Origin: Bisporella sp. PMI_857
Taxonomy: Eukaryota; Ascomycota; Leotiomycetes; Helotiales; Helotiaceae
Direction of reading: 5' to 3'
DNA: 64,000 nucleotides
NCBI GenBank assembly: GCA_021307315.1
Contig: JAJSPD010000042.1
Span: forward strand, 62,001-126,000
The notes beneath the pieces are model-generated. The model ran no database searches. It saw only the letters and a list, made by a program, of their open reading frames with translations, and was not told the origin of the DNA. The position numbers and the translations under genes were made by a program. Of the stretch, positions 46,601 through 57,867 are shown in pieces; within the stretch, counting starts at the first letter, position 1; each line of letters opens with the position of its first letter.

Positions 46601-46844
46601 CTCAACACAAACGGGCTTGAGCTACTTGCAGAATTAGCATTTTGGGCATATAATCAAAGTAAATTTTTAGAGCCGAAATGAGCACAGCAGCGCATCTCTT
46701 AGCTTTCAAAAACTGTTTCATGCTGAATTCTGGATTTGATCCAGTGCCTTACCACAAAGAGCACGAGGAACAATGATGATTGCACAACACTAAACGTACC
46801 TCTTGGAAGAGCTCATTTCTGGCAGAGCGTGCGCCTATATCCAT
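43637..46844 (-). CDS. TTI1: TEL2-interacting protein 1 (Tti1), TTT complex
   Basis: HEAT-repeat scaffold that with Tel2 and Tti2 supports folding and stability of PIKK kinases (TOR, Mec1/Tel1 type). Exon 2 is 46621-43637. A first exon of only 15 codons, 46844-46800 (MDIGARSARNELFQE), was found by its GTACGT donor and a phase-0 join over a 178 nt intron, giving RNELFQE|LKPVCVELSQLALRN, the characteristic N-terminus. Total 1009 aa, normal for fungal Tti1. Other family stretches: LREHAITCLNIVSSACGY, YMVNAISLRLNTFDISPQ, GHSLLPYLDDVVGSIFAALD and the near C-terminal VKRLWDEEPFVVIAAADTIK. A disordered Pro/Ser-rich segment (NEPTPHKPWKS) interrupts the repeats, where CK2 sites sit in other Tti1 proteins. 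Assignment rests on overall pattern, not on a single motif. Confidence 0.85.
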
Positions 46845-48078
46845 GACAGACGAGAACACAAATCATGATAGTTACACGTTAACCACAGGGTATTTATGCT
46901 GATAGCTAGTCCTCTGCAGGTGGTCGCAAGGCTACAGCTGTCGGCTCGGGACAGCAGCCTGAGGCAAGGCTGAAGTTTTCCACCTCAGCCCTGTCTCACA
47001 AGCATCATCAAACCTCGAAATATCGACCTCTTTCTAGATAATTCTTACGATAATATGTTTCGCTCTTGTGATTTACTCAAGAACTCATGGAATTTCTAAC
47101 CATGAGCGTAAGTTCTAGATGGCTGAACTGCAACTTATGTATCAGGTATCAGCGTCATTTCCTCCTGTGTGGATCCATACCAAGGGATTGAATACATGGT
47201 AATGACAGCATGAATGTCCGAGCCGACATGATTTGACTCTCAGTCTGTAGGCTAAGACCTTGTCAGAACGATAGAAGTTAGGCATCAGATGCTAGAAAAC
47301 AACAAGTACAATTGAAGATTTATATTGTTTTTCATACTCTCGTAGAGCACATGTACTGAAATAATCTGGGGTTGACAATCTACGTACAGGGGTTCTCCAA
47401 GAAACGCATCCAGAAAGAAAGGGATAACACAATCAATCACACTTAACCATCAGATCCACCACTGCAGCTCTTCCCCGACATATACTTCAGATAACGACTC
47501 ATTTTACATACGCGCCCTTCTTTACAATTCACTTGAACCACCTAGTAACGGTAGAATTGCAGACTAGATCTGTAAAGTGTTGTTGCCTTTCGGGCACCCC
47601 TCTCATCGCATTTGCCAGAAGCCAATAGCGGTCTCCTATCAAACCTTTTTAGTCTAGAATACTTGCGATTGATTTGTCCTCCTAAAATTCACAGGTTATT
47701 ATCATACGAAGCCGTGCCATTCCCCAGAGGCAAGATCGCTGTCCCGTACCTCCTCTCCTCAACGAACAAAGTTAGCCTACCCATCGAGCACCCAGAATCA
47801 AAGCTCAGCAGACATCAATATTGAGAAAGGTGGAAGAGGAACACAGAACTCCAGCCGATGCGGTGGGGGCGGTGGACGAACAGGATTCTTGGACCAAAAC
47901 AGGAAGTGCATAGGTAGGGTGCCTTGCTTTCATTGAAGGCGGATCTGGGACGCCAGCATTGTCGCACTCGTTCGCCAGAACATATCACCACTGGGCCTTC
48001 AGTCTGCAAGCCTGTTCTGGTAGAATTGTCCAGAAATCTCGACATTGGCATCGTTGGTGGCAGAACAATCGCACTCCC
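46845..48078. other. Intergenic between divergent genes
   Basis: About 1.2 kb shared upstream region of TTI1 and the retropepsin-like gene. Short frames near 47612-47824 and 47815-48090 lack motifs and are not called. Confidence 0.6.
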
Positions 48079-50011
48079 ATGGATTCGCAATATCTGGCAT
48101 CCAGAGAAGAGTTATACCATGTGCAGATGGACGTGAAGCACGTTCAATCTGTCCAGATCAACCACAGTGACAGGATTTCCAGGCTTGAGAGACGCCAGGC
48201 AGATGATGCAGCTCTTAAGTCTGTATGGGGAAGCAGTTCACCTTTCCCGGGCATTCTGAGTGGTACGCCGCTTCAAGGTCAGTGACTGCCACTATTTGCT
48301 CAAAGACATCTGCTGACATATACTTTGTGCAGGTCCTGTGCCAAATCCCACTTCCAATGTCTTTGATGACTTCACGGATGATGATGAACAAGGGCAAAAT
48401 CTTCTAGGCAGCTTACACCTAGAGGCAGACGAAGAACCTGTAAGACGTGGCGCTTCACGGGCGAACAGTGTTCGGTTTGATGTAAGTGCCCTTCAAGGCT
48501 CAAACTGGGCACAAGGATCTCGAAACTCGGGCGAGTTCGGACCAACTCGACCAAACAGTGGATTTGGGAGCCATCCTATGGGCGAGCGCTCACTATCACA
48601 CAAATCAGATGGAAGACACAGCTCAGCAGGCCACTCTGTTCACTCTGTCCATTCCGGCCGAACAAGTAGTCTTGGTTTAGATACTAATTTCTTGATTGGT
48701 GACCAAGACGACGACTCGCCAATCGATATACCAGAACCCCCTCCTGGCCTATTTGTACTCGGCCCTGTGCCATCCATCATCAGATGCTGGCTTACTACAG
48801 ACTTTTCACATAGTACTCTTCTCTATGCTGATATTTGCTCTGGAACTGCACGCTCGGTACTAGATTACTCCCTAGTGAAAGACCTTGGGTTGACCGACCA
48901 AATCATCAAACAGCCTACTGGTCGTCAAACTATTAGACTTCCTGTCTACCTCCCGGAGGCAATTATTACTCAGCCAGCTTCAAGATCGAGCAGCCCCGTT
49001 CCACAACTCCCTACCCTTACTGCTGACTTCGAGCTCGTTGGACTCTCCCAGCGTGTATCCCAAGAGCGCAAGAATGGTATTCGGGTATTTATTGGAAGTG
49101 ACAGTCTTCGAGCACATAACACAGATATCTTGTTATCTCAGAACCTCATGACTCTCTATGGTGACGACCGTAACAAGATTTCGGTACCCTTTGTCCGGCC
49201 AGAAGACGAGACAGTGTTCAAATACTTGTGCACAAGCAATATACCACCCGAGAAGAACGAGCTAAAGGCTACAGCGCCAGCGTTCACTCCTACGGAAGGC
49301 AAATCAAAAGCTGAAGCTGCCTCAGTTGCACCGTCTCCCGGGGTTGGTATTGAGGAATCGACTTCTGCAACAGCCAAGGACATAGACTCAGAAGCTCTCC
49401 AGAGATCGATCGAGTTAACGCGGGGCTCGAAAACTATGGAGCAACCCCAATCTCCATATACCATTGCATCTCAACAAAAACCTACCCAGGTTACCGAAAC
49501 AAAATCCCGCCAATCACGGGCAAACTCCCGAGTAAACGGTAACATCTCAGATACTGATAAGCAATCTTCATCAAGCGAACTGTCCCGACGAGATTCTGCA
49601 GGAAGTAGCACTATCTGGGGCTCCTGGCGCCATGGAACTGCATCCAATGGAAGCGAAAACGGCGAATCGACGAGCGGATATCAGCGACCATTGCGCGGTG
49701 GCAAGAACATGAAAGTGCTCCGTCCATCCTCGAAATCTGTAGCTTCAGTTACAGGTATGGCGGCTGTTAGAAGAGAGCCAGAAACGAAGCGCACGGCGTC
49801 AGGATATGAGCCAGCACCTAGTCGACCAGGTATAGAACCGCGACGAAAGAGCGGGGTAGAGGCTAGATGGGATGCCAAGAAAACTCAATCAGTGGAGGAT
49901 AAAGGACCCAGACCACCAACGATAGTAGGTCGTACGGAGAATCCAATCGGTGGTGCGTCGGCGTTTAGTTGGATGCAACCAGGGAAGACATCAGTGACGT
50001 CCGCGGACTAA
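48079..50011 (+). CDS. Unknown protein with degenerate retropepsin-like domain
   Basis: 625 aa from exons 48079-48277 and 48333-50011 (GTCAGT...GTGCAG, phase 1, joining LQG|PVPNP). The first ~70 residues are helical (REELYHVQMDVKHVQ, RLERRQADDAAL). After a Ser/Gly-rich stretch, residues ~215-345 look like a retropepsin fold: a strand before YADICSGTARSVLDYSLVKDLGL, matching the D-S/T-G-A...FI...LV..LGL signature of retroelement proteases, and later RVFIGSDSLRAHNTDILLSQ followed by LTLYG-type MTLYGDD, matching the ILGMDWL..HN..ID...TL block. The catalytic D-T/S-G is replaced by C-S-G (residues 235-237), so protease activity is unlikely. The last ~280 residues are disordered. The domain call is my inference from pattern and spacing; the protein itself is not one I can name. 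Confidence 0.75.
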
Positions 50012-50394
50012 GGATAGATTGGCTCTAGATGTTTAGATAGACTGCCGTTTCAGAGACGTGCTGTGTAATTCTAGCGCAACCAAAGAGAAGAAAGAAGAAT
50101 AACACCCAGTAAAGTTATTGGTTCTCGCCGTCATACGTGACATGCTTTAGCTCCTGTAGTAGTTAAAACTTTCCAAAAAGCCTACCAATACGCCCCGCAG
50201 AATATTTTTCACATTCTCTAACAAAACAATGCAGGATCGGGTCTAAATTTTATGGCGAGTTAGAGGCCGCGCAAACATAGACGAACCGCTAAGCCTAGGC
50301 GTTGCCAGAAATCGGTGATTTTCAAAGCTCGTTCAAAAGGCACGGTTTAATAAACAAGCTCGCCATTATGCTCTCACTTATGGGGCTAATCTCT
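50012..50394. other. Short intergenic region between convergent genes
   Basis: About 380 bp, the 3' ends of two convergent genes. Nothing else seen. Confidence 0.6.
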
Positions 50395-51816
50395 CTAACT
50401 TAGCTTCGTAACATTCATAGCCTCGACCCATGGCTTCCAATATCCCTCGATGGTTTCAGGGCTATTCCAGCCATTCCACTCATAATTTGTCAGTCCCCAA
50501 GTGTCATACACTCCCTGGCCGCCACTTCTAATCCGATAACTGCCTGCCAAACCCCAAACCATCCAGCTAACTCCATTTCTTTTTGTGTATTCCTTCACAC
50601 AATTCTGCAACGTATCGTTATACAGTGTGGGGTTTTGCGCATGTCCAAACTCTGAGAATATAACCGGCGTAATACGTTGCGGAGGAGGACAATCACCAGT
50701 AATATTGCAAGCTGGCGGTGGGTCTATACCTAGAGCATTAAATCCGTTTCGGTAGAGCCCCGCTTCGACAATCTCGCAAGTTCCAACATCAATATCCTCA
50801 CTCATTGGGTAAAGATGTAATTCCCAAATGATCTTATCAGCCCAAGGATGGGCATCGAGATCGAAATACACCGGCTCCCTCCTCGCAGCATCACGAATAG
50901 CAGTACACTTGTAGCACGGCGCCGTGAGGAGGTTCTTCTTGGTTGTGACAGCGGACAGATCCTCGTCATACTGTAAACCAGACCAGGTAATAAGCAGATC
51001 CGGATTCGCCTCATGAATCGCATCCGCGCCTGCGCTCATGTTTCCGACGAAGGTCACCCAATTATAATAGAGATCTGTTCTGTTCCAACTTTCTCTTAAT
51101 TCATTTCTCAGACTCATTGATACCACGTTTGGATGATTCTTGGCCCACTTTGCAACATAGCTTAGTCCTCGTCTCCAATGAGTGGCATTGAAATTGACAT
51201 CGTCGAACCAGGCATTTCCATCTGTGTGCGAACAGCACCACTGTGCTTTGCCTACGTGTACATCGGGATGTATGAATATGCCCTTCTTTTGTGCAAGGCT
51301 CGCTATGTCGGACCAGATCTCGAAACGTGTTGTTTGTTCTGTCCAGGTAGGGTTTTTGGAGATGATTTCCTTGGTGACTTTTGTGCCATTCTCATATCCC
51401 AGAGCGGTTATCATTGCAACTTCGAGGGGAATGTCGTCGCCATTCCGAGTATATATCTCATCTACCATCTGTATGGCATAGCCCATGCGGATATAGTTAA
51501 ATCCGACGCTCGCCACATCGTCTAATATTTGTTCAGCGGATGTCCACTCGAGACCTTCAGGTACCATTGTCTCGCCGCTCATGGGCCAATTGACCCCCGC
51601 CCAGGTTACCACTTCTCCTCGACTGTTGACCACATCTCGCCCTTTGGTCTTGAATGGGCCGTATGGCCATCCTCCTGTTGAATTCTCTGTTCGAGGGACA
51701 TTCTTCTGCCATCGCGGTTCGAGGTTCCGATGAAGGGTTGAGTCGATTGGTAGCCATGATGCGGAAATGGTAGTTGCAGACAGGGCAAGAAAAGACAAGG
51801 GAGCAAGGGACCGCAT
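50395..51816 (-). CDS. Secreted glycoside hydrolase family 5 (cellulase-fold) enzyme
   Basis: Intronless, 473 aa. Signal peptide of ~19 residues (MRSLAPLSFLALSATTIS). The (beta/alpha)8 hydrolase fold of GH5 is seen from about residue 55: NSRGEVVTWAGVNWPMSG, GFNYIRMGYAIQMV, GIFIHPDVHVGKAQWCC, then VVSMSLRNELRES with acid/base E239, WELHLYP, and TPVIFSEFGH with nucleophile E389, then VSWMVWGLAGSYRIRSG. Substrate cannot be set from sequence; relatives act on beta-glucans or glycosides. At least eight N-glycosylation sequons (NST, NGT, NAT, NRT, NMS, NIT, NDT, NVT) fit secretion. The ATG at 51816 is chosen because the open frame above it has only a non-ATG codon. No carbohydrate-binding module. 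Confidence 0.9.
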   Translation of the reverse strand: MRSLAPLSFLALSATTISASWLPIDSTLHRNLEPRWQKNVPRTENSTGGWPYGPFKTKGRDVVNSRGEVVTWAGVNWPMSGETMVPEGLEWTSAEQILDDVASVGFNYIRMGYAIQMVDEIYTRNGDDIPLEVAMITALGYENGTKVTKEIISKNPTWTEQTTRFEIWSDIASLAQKKGIFIHPDVHVGKAQWCCSHTDGNAWFDDVNFNATHWRRGLSYVAKWAKNHPNVVSMSLRNELRESWNRTDLYYNWVTFVGNMSAGADAIHEANPDLLITWSGLQYDEDLSAVTTKKNLLTAPCYKCTAIRDAARREPVYFDLDAHPWADKIIWELHLYPMSEDIDVGTCEIVEAGLYRNGFNALGIDPPPACNITGDCPPPQRITPVIFSEFGHAQNPTLYNDTLQNCVKEYTKRNGVSWMVWGLAGSYRIRSGGQGVYDTWGLTNYEWNGWNSPETIEGYWKPWVEAMNVTKLS

Positions 51817-53411
51817 TTCGATCAATTGGATGGAATGGTGGTAAAGGAATGAAACAGTAGAATTTCAGGAAAAGGATCAAGGTAATACATATAAAATAAA
51901 ATAAAAAAAGCCCACTTACCTTGCTCAGATCAACTACACAATGTAAAGAGACCAGGAAACCCCGCTCATGCAGAGAAGTAACTCGATCTGTCGCCGAAGC
52001 CAGGAACAAGCTCTGGGGAACTGAATAACTTGCATACCTCCGGCTCCGAGATCCCCATAGCTCAGGAACCAAGCTACACAAAATTTTCGAGGATAAAAGG
52101 ACCAGCAGTCCATCCCGTGACATGCCCATGTTCCAAAAAATCACCGATACAACGCTGAGTGTTATGACGTCCAAGAAGAGGGGTTGAGCAATACCCGCCG
52201 TCGGAGCAGATCCCGGATTAGGTCGGGTAGCCGGGAAATTCGGGAATGCTGCGGGGTAATTGGGAAGTGGTTTTGCCGAGATACTTGTTGCGCTTTCGTT
52301 TGCCCCTTCTTGCTATTACACTAGCTTTCGGACAACATCAATGCGAGATGCCGATAGATGATCCGTTATATATTGTTATTGCGTCAGTGAGCGGTGTTCC
52401 ATCATGTGTGAAGGGTCTTGGGAGACGCAGTGTACGGTTCATATCTGTCGCCCCTCCCGCTCAATCCGACAAGCTCACTTTGAATTCTTTCTCCAAAATA
52501 TTGGACCAGCTTCAGGAGCAGATGCTATGCCTGGTGTCATGAATGGTGGTTGAATGTACATCAAGATATTCTGCCTGCCGTAGGGAACACTCCAAGCAAA
52601 CCCCGAACCTATCTATGGCTTGCGCGGCATGTTGGCGTCTCCGCTGTCGCCCCCCAGAAGCGGGAGGAACAAAAGAAATCAAAAGCTATATTGGGCAGCA
52701 AGGTTGTATTGAGTGTGGGTAGTGGAGGGCTCGCCGTTCGATGAAATCAAATCGGAGCTCATGCCATGAAGAGTAAAGGAGGGAGAGGAATTTGATGCTG
52801 CAAAGTAGAAGCATGCATTCTGAAAGAAGACGACTGGACGTTCATGTCTAGTTGGGACCAGTTCTAGATCCATGCAATGTGATCCCTCCCACCTCGCCGG
52901 GATTTGATCAGAGGAAAGGTTCGAAATGTTATCCAACTAAAGGACGAAGCACAGCCTGCCAACAGCACATTCATCAGAGCCTTAACAGGATTTTGCAACA
53001 AGGACTTCGACTTTCGATGGATGGATTGGAGAATCTATTTGAAGTGAGTGAATCACAAACCGAGCTGATCTTCCCAAGTAGCTAAAGGCGCGGGATAGTC
53101 CGAATCCGAGACAGTGGAAACGACATCTACACCGCTTGGCTGCCGACGCGATGTAACTTCATCTTTAAACAAGCCGCTTATCTTTGTTCTTACGCGAATA
53201 ATCTCAAGTTGTGACAGGTCATCTCTGCAATCGAATGTTACCAGCCCCCCTCCATTCCCTCACCCCCGACAAATCACAATCGATCTCCCTCTCAAGCTAA
53301 CGCACCACCAACATATGCAAAGGCTGGGTCTTCAGCTGTTATTCTTCAGCAATAACAACCCCGCATCCCGAAGTCGAGGTTCTGGTAGAGATCTGTGAAA
53401 CATTTCCCAAC
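51817..53411. other. Intergenic between divergent genes
   Basis: About 1.6 kb, upstream of both the GH5 gene and the methyltransferase. Short frames (52246-52542, 52679-52936) show no motifs. An A-rich run lies at 51893-51909. Confidence 0.5.
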
Positions 53412-54710
53412 ATGGCGGGTAGCACAGCGGCAACAATTGAGACACTTGATGCGATCACTTTTGAGCAGTATAAGGACGATAGTCTTGCGAGATTGAACAC
53501 AATTGCTGCTGTTCGTCGTTTACTGAATCGCCTACAAACACCATTCGAGAGAGCTTGGGATATCGTTTTCGACAATCCAGTCAGCTATGCGGCTATACAA
53601 ACCTGTATTGATTTGGGAATATGGAAGGCATGGTTGGAGGATGGCGCAGGCGAGAAAACTCTGGAGGAAGTGAAGCAACTGGCCAATGCTGACATTGATT
53701 TGAACCTTCTTCGTATGTGTTTTCACATTCCCGTGTTATACAATTGCTAATAGCAATGACTAGGCCGTCTGTTCCGGCTGTTATCTTCCTCCGATTATAT
53801 TGAAGAAATCGGTGAAGATAAGTTCAAGCCAACGAAATTCTCACTCGCACTGGGGGAAAGAGGTACTCATATGGCTCAGGTAGTGCAAGCTGGGTGAGTG
53901 TAACCACCTGATATAGAGTAGAACGCAGCTGACAAATATACCGATAGCACCGACCATGTCATAATTCCCGCCGCAAACCTTCCAGTGTTCCTCGCGAAGA
54001 CAGCATACAAGGAAACCCTAGATCCTAAAATTTGCAATTATTTAGACGCCACTCCAGAGAAGCTCTCGTTCTTTGATCGTATGCAACAGAATGGAGCATA
54101 CGCAGACAGCTTCGCGGGTATGATGGCAGGCTGGACCAAAATGAAGATCCCATGGCCCGAATACTACGATATCGGAACCCACCTCATCTCAGGCGCTGAT
54201 CTCTCATCTGCTCCGTTGATTGTCGATGTAGGTGGAAATGTTGGGTTAGACTTAGTGCATGTGCTCCGCAGATACCCCGATCTCCCAGCTGGCGCTCTTG
54301 TTCTTGAAGACCTGGCCCACGTCGTCGCAACTGCGGAGGTGGATTCCAAAGTCAAGATCGTCGAACATGATTTCTTCACTTCCCAACCTATTCAACACAG
54401 TCGAGCCTATTTCTTCCATGCTGTTTTCCATGACTGGTCCGATGAAGAGTCAAAGAAGATACTCACACACATTGCAGCAGCCATGAAGAAAGGATATTCT
54501 AAACTTCTCATTCATGATATTGTGCTTCCGCCAACTGGTGCGACGACAAGACAAGCTGCCATGGATGTGGAGATGATGAATTTATTGTCAGCAGGAGAGA
54601 GAACGCAGGCTCAGTGGAAGAAGCTATTGACGGAGAGCGGTTTTGAAATTCTCAAATTCTGGACGGATCCGAGAGGCGCTGAGGCAGTCATCGAGCTTGA
54701 ATTGGCTTGA
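53412..54710 (+). CDS. SAM-dependent O-methyltransferase (secondary-metabolism type)
   Basis: 397 aa from exons 53412-53712, 53764-53893 and 53948-54710; introns of 51 and 54 nt with GTATGT/GTGAGT donors. It has the plant-type O-methyltransferase layout: an N-terminal winged-helix dimerisation part (AIQTCIDLGIWKAW, RLFRLLSSSDYIEE) and a Rossmann domain. The SAM motif is VDVGGNVGLDL (residues 236-246), with Asn in place of the third Gly of GGG. LVLEDLAHV is the acidic loop binding ribose. H305 in VFHDWSDEE is the general base, and LLIHDIVLPPTG follows. Such enzymes methylate phenolic hydroxyls of polyketides or similar compounds. It is convergent with the cyclase-family gene, 336 bp away, which may act in the same pathway (inference). 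The substrate cannot be stated. Confidence 0.92.
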
Positions 54711-55046
54711 GGGTGGCTTGCTGGAGATACTTTGATTTCGTGCAGCCTGGAGCTGTCAAGACTCACATGGTGGTGAGTATAGGATAGGCATCGGTTTCAT
54801 ACTTGGAAGTAACTCACTTTTTCCAATTCGATTTGGTTTCGAACACTCGTATATCATCATTTCCAAAGAATCCTATATACACATGTCAGATTGGTGACGA
54901 GCTCCCACCTTTAATATCTTGTTGTGTGTTCTATGAAAATATTCGAGATTCGTGGCTCTTGGAATCATTTAGTCCTGTCTTTTGATTAGTCGGGATTGGT
55001 AGATAGTCTAAGACATTAGTCCTTCAAAGCATCCCATTTAAATTAT
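54711..55046. other. Short intergenic region between convergent genes
   Basis: 336 bp, the shared 3' region of the methyltransferase and cyclase genes. No feature seen. Confidence 0.6.
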
Positions 55047-56232
55047 CTAGAAAATAGCTACAGCATTCGGTGGACTTGCCACACCACCGGGAACCTTTCA
55101 ATGTTAGTACATCTCTGAAAACTCCATGCATACTGAATGAGATAGGAAATCCGTACCTTTAACGGCACACTGCTCAAAAAAAATTCGTATCTCCCCGTTT
55201 GGTTACACACCTCACTCAGCTCCTCCAAGTCAAACATCTCCCCGATTGGCATTCCCCACCCCGTCAGCAGCCATTCATGTAGAACCCACCTGTCGTCACC
55301 AAAGCCCTTCACAGGACTTCTCTCAAAGCTAGGACAATCAGAAGCGACAGCCGCGAACTGGTTATCCCAAAGAAACCGCAACATTTGCTCTGATGACTCC
55401 ACGCCAATGAAGTCTGGGGTTTCTCGCTTGGGCAGTGCTTCTTGCTCTTCCGGGCTGAGATTGTCGAAGGCCGCGTTGAAGCCCGTACGGACGAAGAGAA
55501 TGTCGCCGGGTCGGAAGGTTATGTCACAGACCGCGATGACGAGGAGGAGATCAGAGAGGGGAATAATGTGTTTTGTGAAATGGTTTAGGGTGATTTTTTG
55601 CTCAGCCGCCCAGCGTGCGTAGTCGATGAGGATACCGCGGCCGACGATGCCTCCTCTATCCGCCCAAGCTGTCCGTTGTCAATGCGCTGAGATTTCATCT
55701 TCCATCAAAGGATTCAGGATGGAACATACCATCGATGCCGAGGGCTGTAGACTCCGTTATGTCTTCTTGAGTGTGGTTATTGTAATATGTCTTATGCTTA
55801 GCGTTTCCTGTTCCAGTCAACGACCCTTCCACTCCCTCAAGGTAGATATCCCATACCATAATGCCTAAAACCATCCCACTGCGTGCTTCCTTGGGTATTG
55901 AAGTGCAGAATATCATCATTAACATATCTCAGCTCGTCACGGTCCTCAAACTTCTTATTGATTATCTTATGCTCAAAACCCTGTCTCTTGTAGCTCGGAT
56001 ATGAAGGCTTATCCAAGGGCCAGTCAAGCGAGACCCGGATTCCTGTCTGGATCTCCTTGGCTGCTTCCGCAACGGTGGCCGGTGTGAGGAGGTTTAGCAT
56101 TCCTAGGGTATCGTCGGGTCCAAATCTTCCCCATGCGTTGCCTGGTGGGCCATTAGGATCGAGCGGGAGCTGCGAGAAGTGTGGAGGAGGGATGGGAGTA
56201 TAGTCGTTCCCTCTAGTCTGAGCAGAGGCCAT
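55047..56232 (-). CDS. Cyclase-family metal hydrolase (kynurenine formamidase-like fold)
   Basis: 337 aa from four exons on the minus strand: 56232-55857, 55807-55730, 55668-55157 and 55094-55047 (introns 49, 61 and 62 nt). The last exon has just 15 sense codons, giving VPGGVASPPNAVAIF, the typical C-terminus of fungal members. The start follows family form: WGRFGPDDTLGMLNLLTP. The metal site is STQWDGFRHYG, where family members have the HxGTHxDxxxH-type motif in altered form (Gln-Trp-Asp, then His). Further landmarks: GIVGRGILIDYARWA, PGDILFVRTGF, AVASDCPSFE and LHEWLLTGWGMPIGE. Many such genes are annotated as cyclases without known reaction, acting on small carboxyl or amide substrates. 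The neighbouring methyltransferase suggests a shared role in modifying or degrading an aromatic or polyketide compound (inference). Confidence 0.9.
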
Positions 56233-57867
56233 TTTCTTTTTTTTTTTCTTTTACCAAAACTATGAATAAGTGGTGTGAAGTCTTTGGCAGCTTTCAGTTA
56301 GATATGACGTCCTGCTCTAGAGTGGGGTAGTGTGAAGCTTCGGATGACATAGGCCGTGGCGGGGTAGAGTCTCCCGAAACCCGGATTTATATGATTTTAG
56401 TGAGTTGACCGTACCCTCAACTTTGATTCGAGAGGTGCCTTGCATCTCGTGAGAAACGGCATGATAGCGCGAAGGGAAGTCGATGGCATCGTCGAATTTC
56501 CACCAATCAAAAAGTTCCATAACCTGATGCTTTTGGGTGGAATTTGACCCACAGCCCTATGAGTTCGCTGCCACAAACAGAACTTTAGTATATTGATTCC
56601 TCCGTGGAGACATCAATTCATGCGAGTATGGCATGCATAATTCCAATGACCTATATTTTAGGGTGTGGATTTTGTATGTTGAAAGAGGGATGGGGTGGCA
56701 CATGCCTCACCATAACATGTGCAAATACTCAGTAAGTGAGAGCAATCCTACGCTAACATTTGACCGCTGTCTCCCCATTTTGCTTCGAGTCCGGGCTATC
56801 TTTGTCGCTTCGTGCATGAAGTCGGATCTAGTACACATATTCCGTCAACGTGCAGCTTTGCAAATCCATCCGGCAGTCATAGGGATCTCCTTAGATAGTC
56901 TCTCCTTGGTTCATGATACGAGAGAGATGTGATAGAGGTATGATAGAGCCTGGCCATCTCGAATGATTCCCAAGCCACATAATATTTGGTCTACAAACTC
57001 CAAGCTGGATACCATGAATACGAGAGAGGTTTGCGAAACAAGTTCGGCAATTACCCCCCCATTCTAGTAAAAACAAGCGACCTGTTTTGAGGTGTGGTTA
57101 CACAGCTACTGATACTTACCTCCTTCTTTGTGGCCTGAAATATGCGAGTGAAAGGGAGCCGGAAACCGAGAAACTGGAATGCAAGGAGATATAGCGAAGA
57201 TAAGAACTCGCATTTCGGAGATACCGACGCTTGATTCAGCTTCCTTCCCCTCTGTCAGGATAAACGTTGGGGGCTAAGCAGGAGGTCCCTCGCAGATTCG
57301 GTAGCACAGGGTCACTGTATGCATGAGTATTTGCGCGCTATATGGTCGCGATGATTGGCTTTCCACTGGACTGGTACGACATTTCCAGAAGATCTGACAG
57401 CCAAGAACGGTAGCTGATACCTAGACATTTCCCATGGAACCATCCCACGTGGTCATGACTGCAGGCCATTCCGACCGGTGAGATTGAGCGTCCGATCATC
57501 AACTATAAGGCTTGAATAAGGTTTGTGTTCGGTCTGCTCCTTTGGGGATTTTCCGGATTATTGGATTCCGTGGCTTACGGGCCCCTTTTCCACTATGAGT
57601 GGTCGGCGACAACGAGAATTAAGTTCATGTAGAGTGTTTTCATGCTGACTCAACGTTTTTGAGAACACAATTGGTCTGTCCGTAATGCAGAGCAAATGGG
57701 GCAAATAACAAGGGTGTCTCGGCGGTATTCAGGACAGCCTTGCGAGCTTTACATACGGAAAAGGCGATACTTCAAAGCCAATTCGTAGTGCTATATAATA
57801 TCCCAGCTTTCGGAATAGCCCCTCAAGACTTTTGTATGAACCTCGTGCCCGGCTATTTCTATACGAG
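56233..57867. other. Intergenic between divergent genes
   Basis: About 1.6 kb between the cyclase gene (minus) and the Zn2Cys6 gene (plus), likely a bidirectional promoter region. A T-rich tract lies at 56233-56252. No gene supported. Confidence 0.5.
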
